A stretch of DNA of 6,006 nucleotides from Oscillospiraceae bacterium (GCA_017646545.1 JAGCMI010000015.1:1-6006); one strand, 5' to 3'; counted from the stretch's first letter, positions 1 to 5,956 are shown. A program made the numbers and translations. Notes: generated from the sequence alone by a model not told the origin.

Positions 1-826
1 AGCTGGACTTGATCAGACGGTCAAGGCCAGACTCAGCTACACCCAGCTCTTCCATGAACATGGCGCGCTCTTCGGGATCATCCAGCTCGGCAATGTCAGC
101 CTCCAGCTTGGCGCAGATGGGCAGCAGCTGGCTGCCTTCCTCTTCTGCCAGGGCCTTGACCTTCATGTAGTGACGGTTGGCTTTGGGCTCATTGATCTCG
201 TTTTCTGCTAGGTTGGCAACATAGATGGTCTTTTTCAGGGTCAGCAGGTCGGAAGTGCCGATGAGAGCCAGATCTTCCTTGTCATCGGTAAAGGTGCGGG
301 CCAGCTTGCCTTCGTTCAGATGCTCCAGCAGAGCGGAGAACTACTCCACTTCACGGGCAAACTTCTTGTCGCCGCCCTTCATAGCCTTCTGTGCCTTATC
401 GATGCGGCGCTCCACCATTTCGATATCAGCCATCACCAGTTCCATGTTGATGATGTCAATGTCACGCAGGGGATCGGTGCTACCTTCCACATGGGTCACG
501 TTGCTGTCTTCAAAGCAGCGGACGACATGGACGATGGCATCGGTGGTGCGGATGTTGGAAAGGAACTTGTTGCCCAGACCTTCGCCCTTGCTGGCGCCTT
601 TGACCAGACCTGCGATGTCCACGAATTCGATGACGGCAGGGGTGGTCTTCTTGGGGGAGTAGAAGTCAGAAAGCCACTGCAGCCGCTCATCGGGCACGGA
701 AACCACACCCACATTGGGGTCGATGGTGCAGAAAGCGTAGTTGTCAGCCGGCACACCGGCATTGGTGATGGCATTAAAAAGGGTGGACTTGCCAACATTG
801 GGCAGTCCCACGATACCAAGCTTCAT
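1..826 (-). pseudogene. ychF: YchF/OLA1-family P-loop ATPase, interrupted by an in-frame amber codon and cut by the left window edge
   Basis: YchF is a cytosolic, ribosome-associated TRAFAC-class nucleotidase that prefers ATP to GTP. The start at 824-826 is backed by AAAGGAG (836-842) nine bases upstream. Residues 7-15 are the Walker A loop (GLPNVGKST), D70-G73 (DIAG) is the G3 motif, and 77-89 is the conserved [13 protein letters not shown] stretch. Codon 162 is TAG (341-343). The same frame then stays open for 113 codons to the edge and still reads as YchF: it includes Y202-VANLAE-208, whose N205-x-x-E208 sits where the family has its NxxE base-specificity motif, and the charged coiled-coil helices. 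The final ~90 residues (TGS-like domain) lie outside the window. As read, translation gives a 161-aa fragment with G1 and G3 but without the specificity motif, the end of the coiled coil and the C-terminal domain. Family assignment is very secure. Whether the stop is a real mutation, a base error or read through is open. Confidence 0.9.
341..343 (-). other. In-frame TAG (amber) codon inside ychF
   Basis: On the minus strand the codons read GAA GTG GAG TAG TTC TCC GCT. The residues before the stop (AREVE) and after it (FSALLEHL) both belong to the YchF coiled-coil region, with no shift of frame and no lost length. A single base substitution of a sense codon is the simplest origin. The next in-frame Met is codon 221 and I see no ribosome binding site for restart after the stop. 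The other stop codons in this window are TAA, plus one TGA. Confidence 0.9.
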
Positions 827-879
827 AGAATGAGTCTCCTTTATTCTAGGTTTTCGTAAAAAGTAGCATATTCTTTCCC

Positions 880-908
880 ATTATACTGCATCATTTGCTT
901 TTTTTCAA
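880..908 (-). promoter_or_regulatory. Sigma-A-type promoter of ychF
   Basis: Read on the minus strand, TTGAAA (908-903) and a perfect TATAAT (885-880) are separated by exactly 17 bases. Transcription would start near 873, leaving a leader of about 47 bases before the ychF ATG at 826. It lies just downstream of the serine dehydratase terminator, so ychF is expected to be transcribed independently of that gene. Confidence 0.8.
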
Positions 909-921
909 TAGTTCCCCGCAG

Positions 922-956
922 AAAAACAAAAAAATCCCCGGGCGTTTGCCCGGGGA
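922..956 (-). terminator. Rho-independent terminator of the L-serine dehydratase gene
   Basis: A 9-bp GC-rich perfect stem (935-943 with 948-956) closes a four-base loop. On the minus strand it is followed by seven T, a G and five more T (934-922). It begins only six bases after the serine dehydratase stop codon. Confidence 0.92.
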
Positions 957-962
957 AATCCT

Positions 963-2180
963 TTACAGAGTGGATTTTTTGCGGTTGTACAGCTTGGCCA
1001 GACCGCCTTCGCTGGTCTCACGGAAACGGTGATCCAGATGGATGCCGGTTTCCTTCATGGCGCGGCATACCATATCATAGCTGATGTTACGGGAGCCGGT
1101 GAGGAAGTAGCTCATGTTGCAGGCATTCATGGCGCGCAGCGCAGCAACGGCATTGCGCTCGATGCAGGGGATCTGTACCAGACCGCAGATGGGGTCGCAG
1201 GTCAGACCCAGGTGATGTTCCATGGCAACTTCAGCGGCATATTCCACCTGATCGATGTTCTGCATGTAAAGCTCTGCCAGAGCAGCGGCAGCCATGGAGC
1301 AGGCGGTGCCGATCTCGGCCTGGCAGCCACATTCAGCACCGGAAATGGAAGCGTTGCTCTTGGTCAGATTGCCGATGATACCGGCAGCGGCCAGACCGCG
1401 GCAGATCTGATCGTCGGTGTAACCCTTGGTGACCTGGGCATACTTCAGCACAGCGGGCAAAACACCACAAGCGCCGCAGGTGGGTGCAGTGACGATGGTG
1501 CCGTTGCTGGCATTCTGTTCTGCCACCGCGTATGCATAGGAAGCGATCTGCTGGAACTCTTCCAGCGCAGGCTCACGAATGGCCAGATTGGTTTCGTACA
1601 GTTCCTTGGCTCTGCGGCGCACATTCAGACCACCGGGCAGGATGCCCTCAGCGGCCAGACCTTCGTCGATGGCCTTCTTCATGGTCAGCCACACTTCCAT
1701 CAGGAAATCCCAGATCTCGGGACCTTCGTTCAGTTCCACATAGTCGGACAGTTTCTCGATGTAACGCCATTTGCAGAAGTCCTTGATCTCTGCAAAAGAG
1801 TGCTCCACATACACTTCGTCACCGGCAACGCTCTTTTCACCGGGCAGGCGGATATCACCGCCGCCAATGGATTCCACCCGCAGAGAGCCGATCTGCTGAC
1901 CATCCTTCATGGCGATAAAGTCCATGGTGTTGGGATGGGCGCCGGGCAGTTCTTCCTTGGAGAAGACGATCTCCGTGGGAATGGGGGAGAGAACCTCCAG
2001 CAGCACGGTGTCCGTGCCGTGACCTACGCCGGTTTTGCTCAGAGAGCCGTAGAGGATGACCTTAAAAGCGTCAGCCTTGGGATGTTGGCTGCGGAACAGC
2101 TTGGCAGCCCGTTCCGGACCCATGGTATGGGAAGAGGAGGGGCCTTTGCCGATCTTATAAATATCTCTAATGGACTTCAT
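963..2180 (-). CDS. sdaA: Iron-sulfur L-serine dehydratase (L-serine ammonia-lyase), single-chain
   Basis: The enzyme deaminates L-serine to pyruvate and ammonia in the cytosol with a [4Fe-4S] cluster rather than PLP. The 405-aa protein joins an N-terminal beta-type domain (about 1-150) to a C-terminal alpha-type catalytic domain (about 160-405). Residues 13-22 are the signature GPSSSHTMGP loop. C286, C328 and C339 fit exactly the C-x41-C-x10-C cluster-ligand spacing known from Legionella serine dehydratase. Other family blocks are APTCGACGVLPA (232-243) and NASISGAECGC (276-286). The protein ends KKSTL and so lacks the terminal cysteine that acts as fourth iron ligand in the Legionella enzyme. 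I chose ATG at 2180 because GGAGG (2189-2193) lies eight bases upstream. An in-frame TTG at 2195 would start inside or ahead of that site. The gene is monocistronic, with its own promoter and terminator, and divergent from proS. Confidence 0.95.
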   Translation of the reverse strand: MKSIRDIYKIGKGPSSSHTMGPERAAKLFRSQHPKADAFKVILYGSLSKTGVGHGTDTVLLEVLSPIPTEIVFSKEELPGAHPNTMDFIAMKDGQQIGSLRVESIGGGDIRLPGEKSVAGDEVYVEHSFAEIKDFCKWRYIEKLSDYVELNEGPEIWDFLMEVWLTMKKAIDEGLAAEGILPGGLNVRRRAKELYETNLAIREPALEEFQQIASYAYAVAEQNASNGTIVTAPTCGACGVLPAVLKYAQVTKGYTDDQICRGLAAAGIIGNLTKSNASISGAECGCQAEIGTACSMAAAALAELYMQNIDQVEYAAEVAMEHHLGLTCDPICGLVQIPCIERNAVAALRAMNACNMSYFLTGSRNISYDMVCRAMKETGIHLDHRFRETSEGGLAKLYNRKKSTL

Positions 2181-2188
2181 GGAAAAAT

Positions 2189-2193
2189 CCTCC
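2189..2193 (-). promoter_or_regulatory. Ribosome binding site deciding the serine dehydratase start
   Basis: GGAGG on the minus strand lies eight bases before ATG at 2178-2180. The longer reading frame that opens with TTG at 2195 would have this site within its first codons, so it is rejected as the start. Confidence 0.85.
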
Positions 2194-2213
2194 AATATAA
2201 TTTCATCCGTTAC

Positions 2214-2242
2214 ATTATAGCAAAGCTTGTCGAAAAAAACAA
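2214..2242 (-). promoter_or_regulatory. Extended -10 promoter of the L-serine dehydratase gene
   Basis: On the minus strand there is a perfect TATAAT (2219-2214) preceded by TGC, which makes an extended -10 element. A weaker -35, TTGTTT (2242-2237), stands 17 bases upstream within a T-rich run. The expected leader is about 27 bases. It faces away from the proS promoter, with about 45 bases between the two -35 boxes, where a shared regulator could bind. I see no clear palindrome there. Confidence 0.75.
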
Positions 2243-2287
2243 TGGGGGAAAAGGAAGAATATCTGGAATAAAAGCCTATACAACCCC

Positions 2288-2316
2288 TTGACAGATATGT
2301 TAAAATATAGTGTATT
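2288..2316 (+). promoter_or_regulatory. Promoter of proS
   Basis: A perfect -35 TTGACA (2288-2293) is followed after 17 bases by TGTATT (2311-2316), a 4-of-6 match to the -10 consensus. The AT-rich spacer contains other possible -10 variants, so the exact -10 is less sure than the -35. The leader would be only about 25 bases, too short for a T-box. Confidence 0.65.
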
Positions 2317-2331
2317 GAATATTACATTCCG

Positions 2332-2340
2332 AAAGGATGA
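2332..2340 (+). promoter_or_regulatory. Ribosome binding site of proS
   Basis: AAAGGATGA precedes the ATG at 2349. Two further in-frame ATG codons at 2337 and 2340 overlap this purine-rich site and would leave no room for ribosome binding, so initiation at 2349 is preferred. The protein then begins MAKDKKVEQI. Confidence 0.6.
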
Positions 2341-2348
2341 TGACTTTT

Positions 2349-3785
2349 ATGGCAAAAGATAAGAAGGTAGAGCAGATTACCGATATGGAGGTTGACTTTG
2401 GTCAGTGGTTCACCGATGTCTGCAAGAAGGCACAGCTGATTGATTATTCTTCCATCAAGGGTGTGTTCATTTACCGTCCCTATGGCTATGCCATCTGGGA
2501 GAACATCCAGAACATCATGGATAAAGAATTCAAGAAGCAGGGCGTTGAGAATGTCTATATGCCTCTGCTGATCCCCGAATCTCTGCTGCAGAAGGAAAAG
2601 GATCATGTGGAAGGCTTTGCTCCCGAGTGCGCTTGGGTCACCATGGGTGGCGGCGAGCGTCTGGAGGAGAAGTATGCCATCCGCCCCACTTCCGAAACAT
2701 TGTTCTGTGAGCATTTTGCCAATGTGCTGCAGAGCCACCGTGACCTGCCCATGAAGTATAACCAGTGGTGCTCCGTCCTGCGTTGGGAGAAGACTTCCCG
2801 CCCCTTCCTGCGCCATCGTGAGTTCTTGTGGCAGGAGGGTCACACCATCCATGCTACCGCTGAGGAAGCCAAGGACTTCACCGAGACCATGCTCAATGTC
2901 TATGCTGACTTCTGCGAGAATGTGCTGGCTATGCCCGTTACCCGCGGTCAGAAGACCGATAAGGAAAAGTTCAACGGTGCTGAGGCAACTTACACCATCG
3001 AGTGCATGATGCACGACCGTAAGGCGCTGCAGGCTGGTACTTCCCACTACTTTGGCGATGGCTTTGCCAAGGCTTTTGATATCGAGTTCACCGATAAGAA
3101 TAACCAGAAGACCAATCCCCACGAAACTTCCTGGGGCGTTTCCACCCGTCTGATCGGTGGTATCATCATGACCCATGGTGACAACAACGGTCTGGTGCTG
3201 CCTCCCAAGGTTGCCCCCATTCAGGTGGTGATCCTGCCCGTGGAACAGCATAAGCCCGGTGTTCTGGATGTAGCTGCGCAGCTGAAGAACCGCCTGATCG
3301 ACGCTGGCTTCCGTGTGAAGCTGGACGACAGCGACAATTCCATGGGTTGGAAGTGCGCTGAGTACGAGATGAAGGGTGTTCCCGTCCGTGTGGAATGCGG
3401 TCCCCGTGATCTGGAGAATGGCGAGTGCGTCATCGTCCGTCGTACTGACCGTGAGAAGGTGGTCACCAAGCTGGAGAATCTGGAAGCAGCCGTTGCCGAG
3501 CAGTTGGCAGTGGTGCAGCAGCAGATGTTCGCCAAGGCCAAGAAGAACCTGGACGAGCATATCTTCGAAGCTCATTCCATCGAAGAGGCGAAGGCGCTGC
3601 AGGATGAGAACGGCGGCTACATCAAGACCATGTGGTGCGGTGATCTGGAGTGCGAGCTGGCTATGAAGGAAAAGGCCGGTATGTCCTCCCGTTGCATCCC
3701 CTTTGCGCAGGAGAATTTGGGCGACAAGTGCGCCTGCTGCGGCAAGGAAGCTAAGAAGATGGTCTACTGGGGCATCGCTTACTAA
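2349..3785 (+). CDS. proS: Prolyl-tRNA synthetase, type 3 (archaeal/eukaryote-like, no editing domain)
   Basis: This class II synthetase charges tRNA-Pro with proline in the cytosol and is normally essential. The 478-aa length fits the type 3 form. Visible elements are the RPTSET proline/ATP loop (112-117), motif 2 starting RWEKTSRPFLRHREF (145-159), motif 3 with STR (265-267) followed by GGIIMTHGD (270-278), the anticodon-binding domain (about 290-400), and a C-terminal zinc domain. Zinc-ligand cysteines C430, C435, C461 and C464 keep the spacing of the Thermus ProRS set. The last residue is tyrosine, as in that enzyme, whose C-terminal carboxylate reaches toward the active site. There is no INS editing insert between motifs 2 and 3. 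Start at 2349 is preferred over ATG 2337, which overlaps the ribosome binding site. The gene is intact and followed by its own terminator. Confidence 0.97.
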   Translation: MAKDKKVEQITDMEVDFGQWFTDVCKKAQLIDYSSIKGVFIYRPYGYAIWENIQNIMDKEFKKQGVENVYMPLLIPESLLQKEKDHVEGFAPECAWVTMGGGERLEEKYAIRPTSETLFCEHFANVLQSHRDLPMKYNQWCSVLRWEKTSRPFLRHREFLWQEGHTIHATAEEAKDFTETMLNVYADFCENVLAMPVTRGQKTDKEKFNGAEATYTIECMMHDRKALQAGTSHYFGDGFAKAFDIEFTDKNNQKTNPHETSWGVSTRLIGGIIMTHGDNNGLVLPPKVAPIQVVILPVEQHKPGVLDVAAQLKNRLIDAGFRVKLDDSDNSMGWKCAEYEMKGVPVRVECGPRDLENGECVIVRRTDREKVVTKLENLEAAVAEQLAVVQQQMFAKAKKNLDEHIFEAHSIEEAKALQDENGGYIKTMWCGDLECELAMKEKAGMSSRCIPFAQENLGDKCACCGKEAKKMVYWGIAY

Positions 3786-3819
3786 TACAGCATACCAAGT
3801 CGTATTTAAGAGCATTCTG

Positions 3820-3854
3820 AAAACGACGCAGTCATTTCTGGCTGCGTCGTTTTT
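3820..3854 (+). terminator. Rho-independent terminator of proS
   Basis: A 12-bp perfect stem (3820-3831 with 3842-3853; core CGACGCAG/CTGCGTCG) with a ten-base loop ends in a run of five T (3850-3854). It begins 34 bases after the proS stop and ends only six bases before the ribosome binding site of the next gene. The A-rich left arm gives the structure some bidirectional character. Confidence 0.9.
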
Positions 3855-3860
3855 GTACAG

Positions 3861-3867
3861 AAGGAGG
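3861..3867 (+). promoter_or_regulatory. Strong ribosome binding site of the FlaR-like gene
   Basis: AAGGAGG lies five bases before ATG 3873. I could not find a convincing -35/-10 pair in 3786-3860, where the proS terminator takes up much of the space. Transcription probably depends on readthrough of that terminator or on a promoter within proS. Confidence 0.85.
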
Positions 3868-3872
3868 AAACC

Positions 3873-4373
3873 ATGGAACGCATACTCATCATTGGCTGTG
3901 GCGGTGCGGGAAAATCCACCTTGGCGCGGCAGTTGGGGAAAAAGCTTCACTTGCCGGTGGTGCATTTGGATAAGCTTTTCTGGCATCCCGGCTGGGTAGA
4001 ATCCTCCAAAGAGGAGATCGACGCAAAGATCCACGCAGAGATGGCCAAACCCCAATGGATCATGGACGGCAATTATAACCGCACCCTGCCGGAGCGGGTG
4101 AAACATTGCGACACCATCCTTTATCTGGATTTCTCCCGTGTTGCGTGTATCTTGGGGGTGCTGAAGCGGATTATCACCACCTACGGCACCGTCCGCCCGG
4201 ATATGGGGGAAGGCTGCCCGGAGCGATTTGACCTGGAGTTTCTCAAATGGGTCTGGAATTATAACAAAGACAAGAGAGAAAGAAACTACCGCTTGCTAAA
4301 CGAAGCCAAGCATGCTGAAACCATTGTTCTGAAAAACCGCCGCGCGGTGAAGAAATTCTTGAAAAGCCTATAA
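3873..4373 (+). CDS. Adenylate-kinase-like P-loop protein, FlaR / 'DNA topology modulation' type
   Basis: This 166-aa protein has an N-terminal Walker A loop GCGGAGKST (8-16), the family-typical HLDKLFWHPGW (31-41), WIMDGNY (62-68), a hydrophobic Walker-B-like strand ending in acid, ILYLDFSR (82-89), and a basic C-terminal part (133-166) rich in K and R. This layout matches the small kinase-like proteins annotated as FlaR or topology modulation protein. That label comes from early genetic work, and the real substrate of the family is not firmly known; a small-molecule kinase is an equally good guess. It follows proS by 87 bases across a strong terminator and is tail to tail with a membrane-protein gene. 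Its TAA overlaps the A-run of the shared terminator. The family call is fairly sure, the function is not. Confidence 0.85.
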   Translation: MERILIIGCGGAGKSTLARQLGKKLHLPVVHLDKLFWHPGWVESSKEEIDAKIHAEMAKPQWIMDGNYNRTLPERVKHCDTILYLDFSRVACILGVLKRIITTYGTVRPDMGEGCPERFDLEFLKWVWNYNKDKRERNYRLLNEAKHAETIVLKNRRAVKKFLKSL

Positions 4374-4411
4374 AAAATCTCCGTATGATTGGTTCATACG
4401 GAGATTTTTTT
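4372..4411. terminator. Bidirectional terminator between convergent genes
   Basis: The stem is a 17-bp perfect inverted repeat (4372-4388 with 4394-4410; core TCTCCGTATGA) around a five-base loop. It has six A on the left and seven T on the right, so it ends in a U-run whichever strand is transcribed. The TAA of the FlaR-like gene (4371-4373) overlaps its left edge, and the final codons and TGA stop (4394-4396) of the minus-strand membrane-protein gene lie within its right arm. Confidence 0.93.
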
Positions 4412-4972
4412 CGTGCGTACAAGGTTGAATCCCAGCAAAAACACAATGATGCAAACGCAGGAGCCTGTGGCCAGATTCATAGCACGTATGCCCGTTTCCG
4501 TCATACCGTCAAAAGACACCAGCATGGAGCGCTGCAGAGAAAATATGGAGAAAAAGGCGTCTGCAAAGGAAATGTTGCGGAGAATCGCCTCTTTTTCCAT
4601 CAACTGTTTTCTTGCACGAATCAGATTTATTGTCGCAAGTGTGATCTTTGTGAACGCATATACAGCGATTGCCAGCATGGGAATGAGGGGAAAGTGGGTG
4701 CCTCTGTCCTTGGCATGGGAAAGAATGACGATTCCTGCCAGGGGGATGGAGAGAACCATCAGCATCACACCGGTAAATATTCTGATGAATCGCCCGGTGC
4801 TTTTTGTGGATAAAACAGAAAAGCGAAGAATGCTCAAGATCACATAGTAAGTGCCAATGGTCAGAAGCCACCAGGATTGGGTAATCCTGCCGAAAATAAT
4901 ATGGTAAGCACTGTATACCATATTCAGTGTCAGGCTGATAAACGGTATCTTGTTTTTATGATATACTTGCAT
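4394..4972 (-). CDS. Multi-span membrane protein of unknown function, last gene of the TetR operon
   Basis: This 192-aa integral membrane protein has hydrophobic segments at about 10-29, 34-54, 64-85, 95-119 and 163-186. A less hydrophobic stretch (135-154, around SFADAFFSIFSLQRSM) may be amphipathic. Basic residues cluster after segments 4 and 5. I see no signal peptide, catalytic motif or transporter signature. It resembles unnamed membrane proteins of Clostridia that sit beside TetR regulators, but I cannot name a family. The ATG at 4972 lies inside the TetR gene (17-base overlap) with only a poor ribosome binding site (GGGTAAG), which suggests translational coupling. The next in-frame Met, residue 18, has no better site and would remove part of the first membrane segment. 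The TetR neighbour probably controls this gene, so it may be an inducible envelope or drug-response protein; that is inference. Confidence 0.8.
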   Translation of the reverse strand: MQVYHKNKIPFISLTLNMVYSAYHIIFGRITQSWWLLTIGTYYVILSILRFSVLSTKSTGRFIRIFTGVMLMVLSIPLAGIVILSHAKDRGTHFPLIPMLAIAVYAFTKITLATINLIRARKQLMEKEAILRNISFADAFFSIFSLQRSMLVSFDGMTETGIRAMNLATGSCVCIIVFLLGFNLVRTKKISV

Positions 4973-5555
4973 CGATCTTACCCATAACGCAGTCTATAAT
5001 TATTTTGCTGATCTGCTCAATGCTGTCGCTGCAGTCGTTTTCCAGCCATTGCATCACGATTGCGGTGATGCCGGAAAGGTAGAATTTCATCACATATTGT
5101 CGGTCCTTTTCCGGAAAATGAAATCTGGAAAGGATGGGATTGAAGATATACAGCGACATTTTGTTGTATACATTCCGAAGGTCCATGGTGCCGAACTGGC
5201 GGATTGCAGTGCTGAAAATGCGCTGGTTTTCTTTTATAAAAGTGAGGTAGGGGGTCAGGTATTCTGGGGTAATAAAGACCAGATCGTTCAAGCTGCAATC
5301 CTGAAAACGCTGGGCAATGCTTTGGGTGTCCACCGGAAAATAGGAAAGAAAAGTGTCCAGAACATACTGGGTCGTTTCTTTCAGAAGGTCCGAGGTGTTC
5401 TCGTAATGCAGATAGAAGGTGGAGCGATTTACACCTGCCTCCTGGCAGATTTCACGGATGGTGATATAGGCAAATGATTTTTTCTCCAGCAGGGAGAGCA
5501 GAGCCTTGTTAAATCGTAATGCGGTGTTGAAATATTTACTTTCGGACTTGTTCAA
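4956..5555 (-). CDS. TetR/AcrR-family transcriptional regulator
   Basis: This 199-aa protein is a one-component repressor type. Its N-terminal DNA-binding domain (about 8-58) has a clear helix-turn-helix: IREICQEA (33-40), turn GVN, and recognition helix RSTFYLHY (44-51), followed by ENTSDLL. The rest (about 65-190) is an all-helical ligand/dimer domain with a hydrophobic stretch near 155-172; the ligand cannot be told. Initiation is at TTG (5553-5555), supported by AAAGGAGG (5563-5570) seven bases upstream. No ATG occurs before the helix-turn-helix, so a rare start codon is required. The gene lies 35 bases after the 116-aa membrane-protein gene and overlaps the 192-aa membrane-protein gene, so it likely autoregulates a three-gene operon. 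No terminator is seen between these genes. Confidence 0.93.
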   Translation of the reverse strand: MNKSESKYFNTALRFNKALLSLLEKKSFAYITIREICQEAGVNRSTFYLHYENTSDLLKETTQYVLDTFLSYFPVDTQSIAQRFQDCSLNDLVFITPEYLTPYLTFIKENQRIFSTAIRQFGTMDLRNVYNKMSLYIFNPILSRFHFPEKDRQYVMKFYLSGITAIVMQWLENDCSDSIEQISKIIIDCVMGKIDASIS

Positions 5556-5562
5556 AGTCAGC

Positions 5563-5570
5563 CCTCCTTT
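5563..5570 (-). promoter_or_regulatory. Ribosome binding site that fixes the TTG start of the TetR gene
   Basis: The minus strand reads AAAGGAGG, nearly the full anti-16S complement, seven bases before TTG at 5555. Because no ATG or GTG lies at a suitable distance, the site decides the start. Confidence 0.88.
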
Positions 5571-5590
5571 TGGTGAGAATGTGATGCGTC

Positions 5591-5941
5591 TTATTGCTCA
5601 CTGATCTGTCGTGCCAGCTCTACGATTTCGTAAGCGTACTTTGCTTTGCCCTTTTCCAGCATCTTCTTGTAAATGGGGTAGTTTACACCGCAGCCGGTGA
5701 AGCCCAAAATGCCGATCACAATGCCCAGTGCGGTCATCAGATTGCTGCCGCCAATGACCTGCATGGAAAGGCACATACCCGTGCCGGCAACTAGTGTGGA
5801 GATGATACCGAAGGTGTAGGTAAAAATGGTGGCAGGCCGTTTTGCCTTGGCATCCAGCTTTCGTAGGGCAATGATCTTGGAATTTTCCTTGGGGGCATAT
5901 TCCTTTGCGATGGACTCAGCATAGATTTTATCTGTGTTCAT
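5591..5941 (-). CDS. Small two-helix membrane protein of unknown function, first gene of the TetR operon
   Basis: The 116-aa protein has a charged, probably cytosolic N-terminal part (1-36, rich in K and E, containing KEYAPKENSK and ALRKLDAKAK), two hydrophobic segments (about 37-60 and 66-88) separated by a short QVIGGSN turn, and a charged C-terminal helix (91-116). This predicts a hairpin membrane protein with both ends inside. I know similar unnamed proteins from Clostridia but no established function. The ATG at 5941 has an excellent ribosome binding site, AAAGGAGGT (5948-5956), six bases upstream. It is followed after 35 bases by the TetR gene on the same strand without a terminator. 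That suggests co-transcription and possibly control by that regulator. Confidence 0.85.
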   Translation of the reverse strand: MNTDKIYAESIAKEYAPKENSKIIALRKLDAKAKRPATIFTYTFGIISTLVAGTGMCLSMQVIGGSNLMTALGIVIGILGFTGCGVNYPIYKKMLEKGKAKYAYEIVELARQISEQ

Positions 5942-5947
5942 TGTAGA

Positions 5948-5956
5948 ACCTCCTTT
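5948..5956 (-). promoter_or_regulatory. Ribosome binding site of the 116-aa membrane-protein gene
   Basis: AAAGGAGGT on the minus strand lies six bases before ATG 5941. A TAAAAT upstream (5965-5960) is too close to serve as its -10, since transcription would then start inside this site. The real promoter probably lies nearer to or beyond the right window edge. Confidence 0.85.

Noticed and set aside
341..826. The 161-aa N-terminal YchF fragment as an independent small GTPase
   Set aside because: The frame after the stop continues with YchF sequence at the expected spacing, so this is an interrupted gene and not a natural short protein.
320..859. Plus-strand open frames opposite ychF (225-662 and 320-859)
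   Set aside because: They lie antisense to recognisable YchF coding sequence and have no ribosome binding site or protein motif.
1029..2291. 420-codon open frame on the plus strand across the serine dehydratase gene
   Set aside because: Antisense to a certain conserved gene, G/H/D-rich with no family features, and it runs through the serine dehydratase promoter.
2181..2348. Search for a T-box or other riboswitch ahead of proS
   Set aside because: The promoter leaves only about 25 bases of leader, and no terminator/antiterminator pair is present.
2322..4106. 594-codon open frame on the minus strand across proS
   Set aside because: It is exactly opposite a certain proS gene, reads as low-complexity H/L/Q-rich protein with no motif, and runs through the proS terminator. 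It is a shadow of codon bias.
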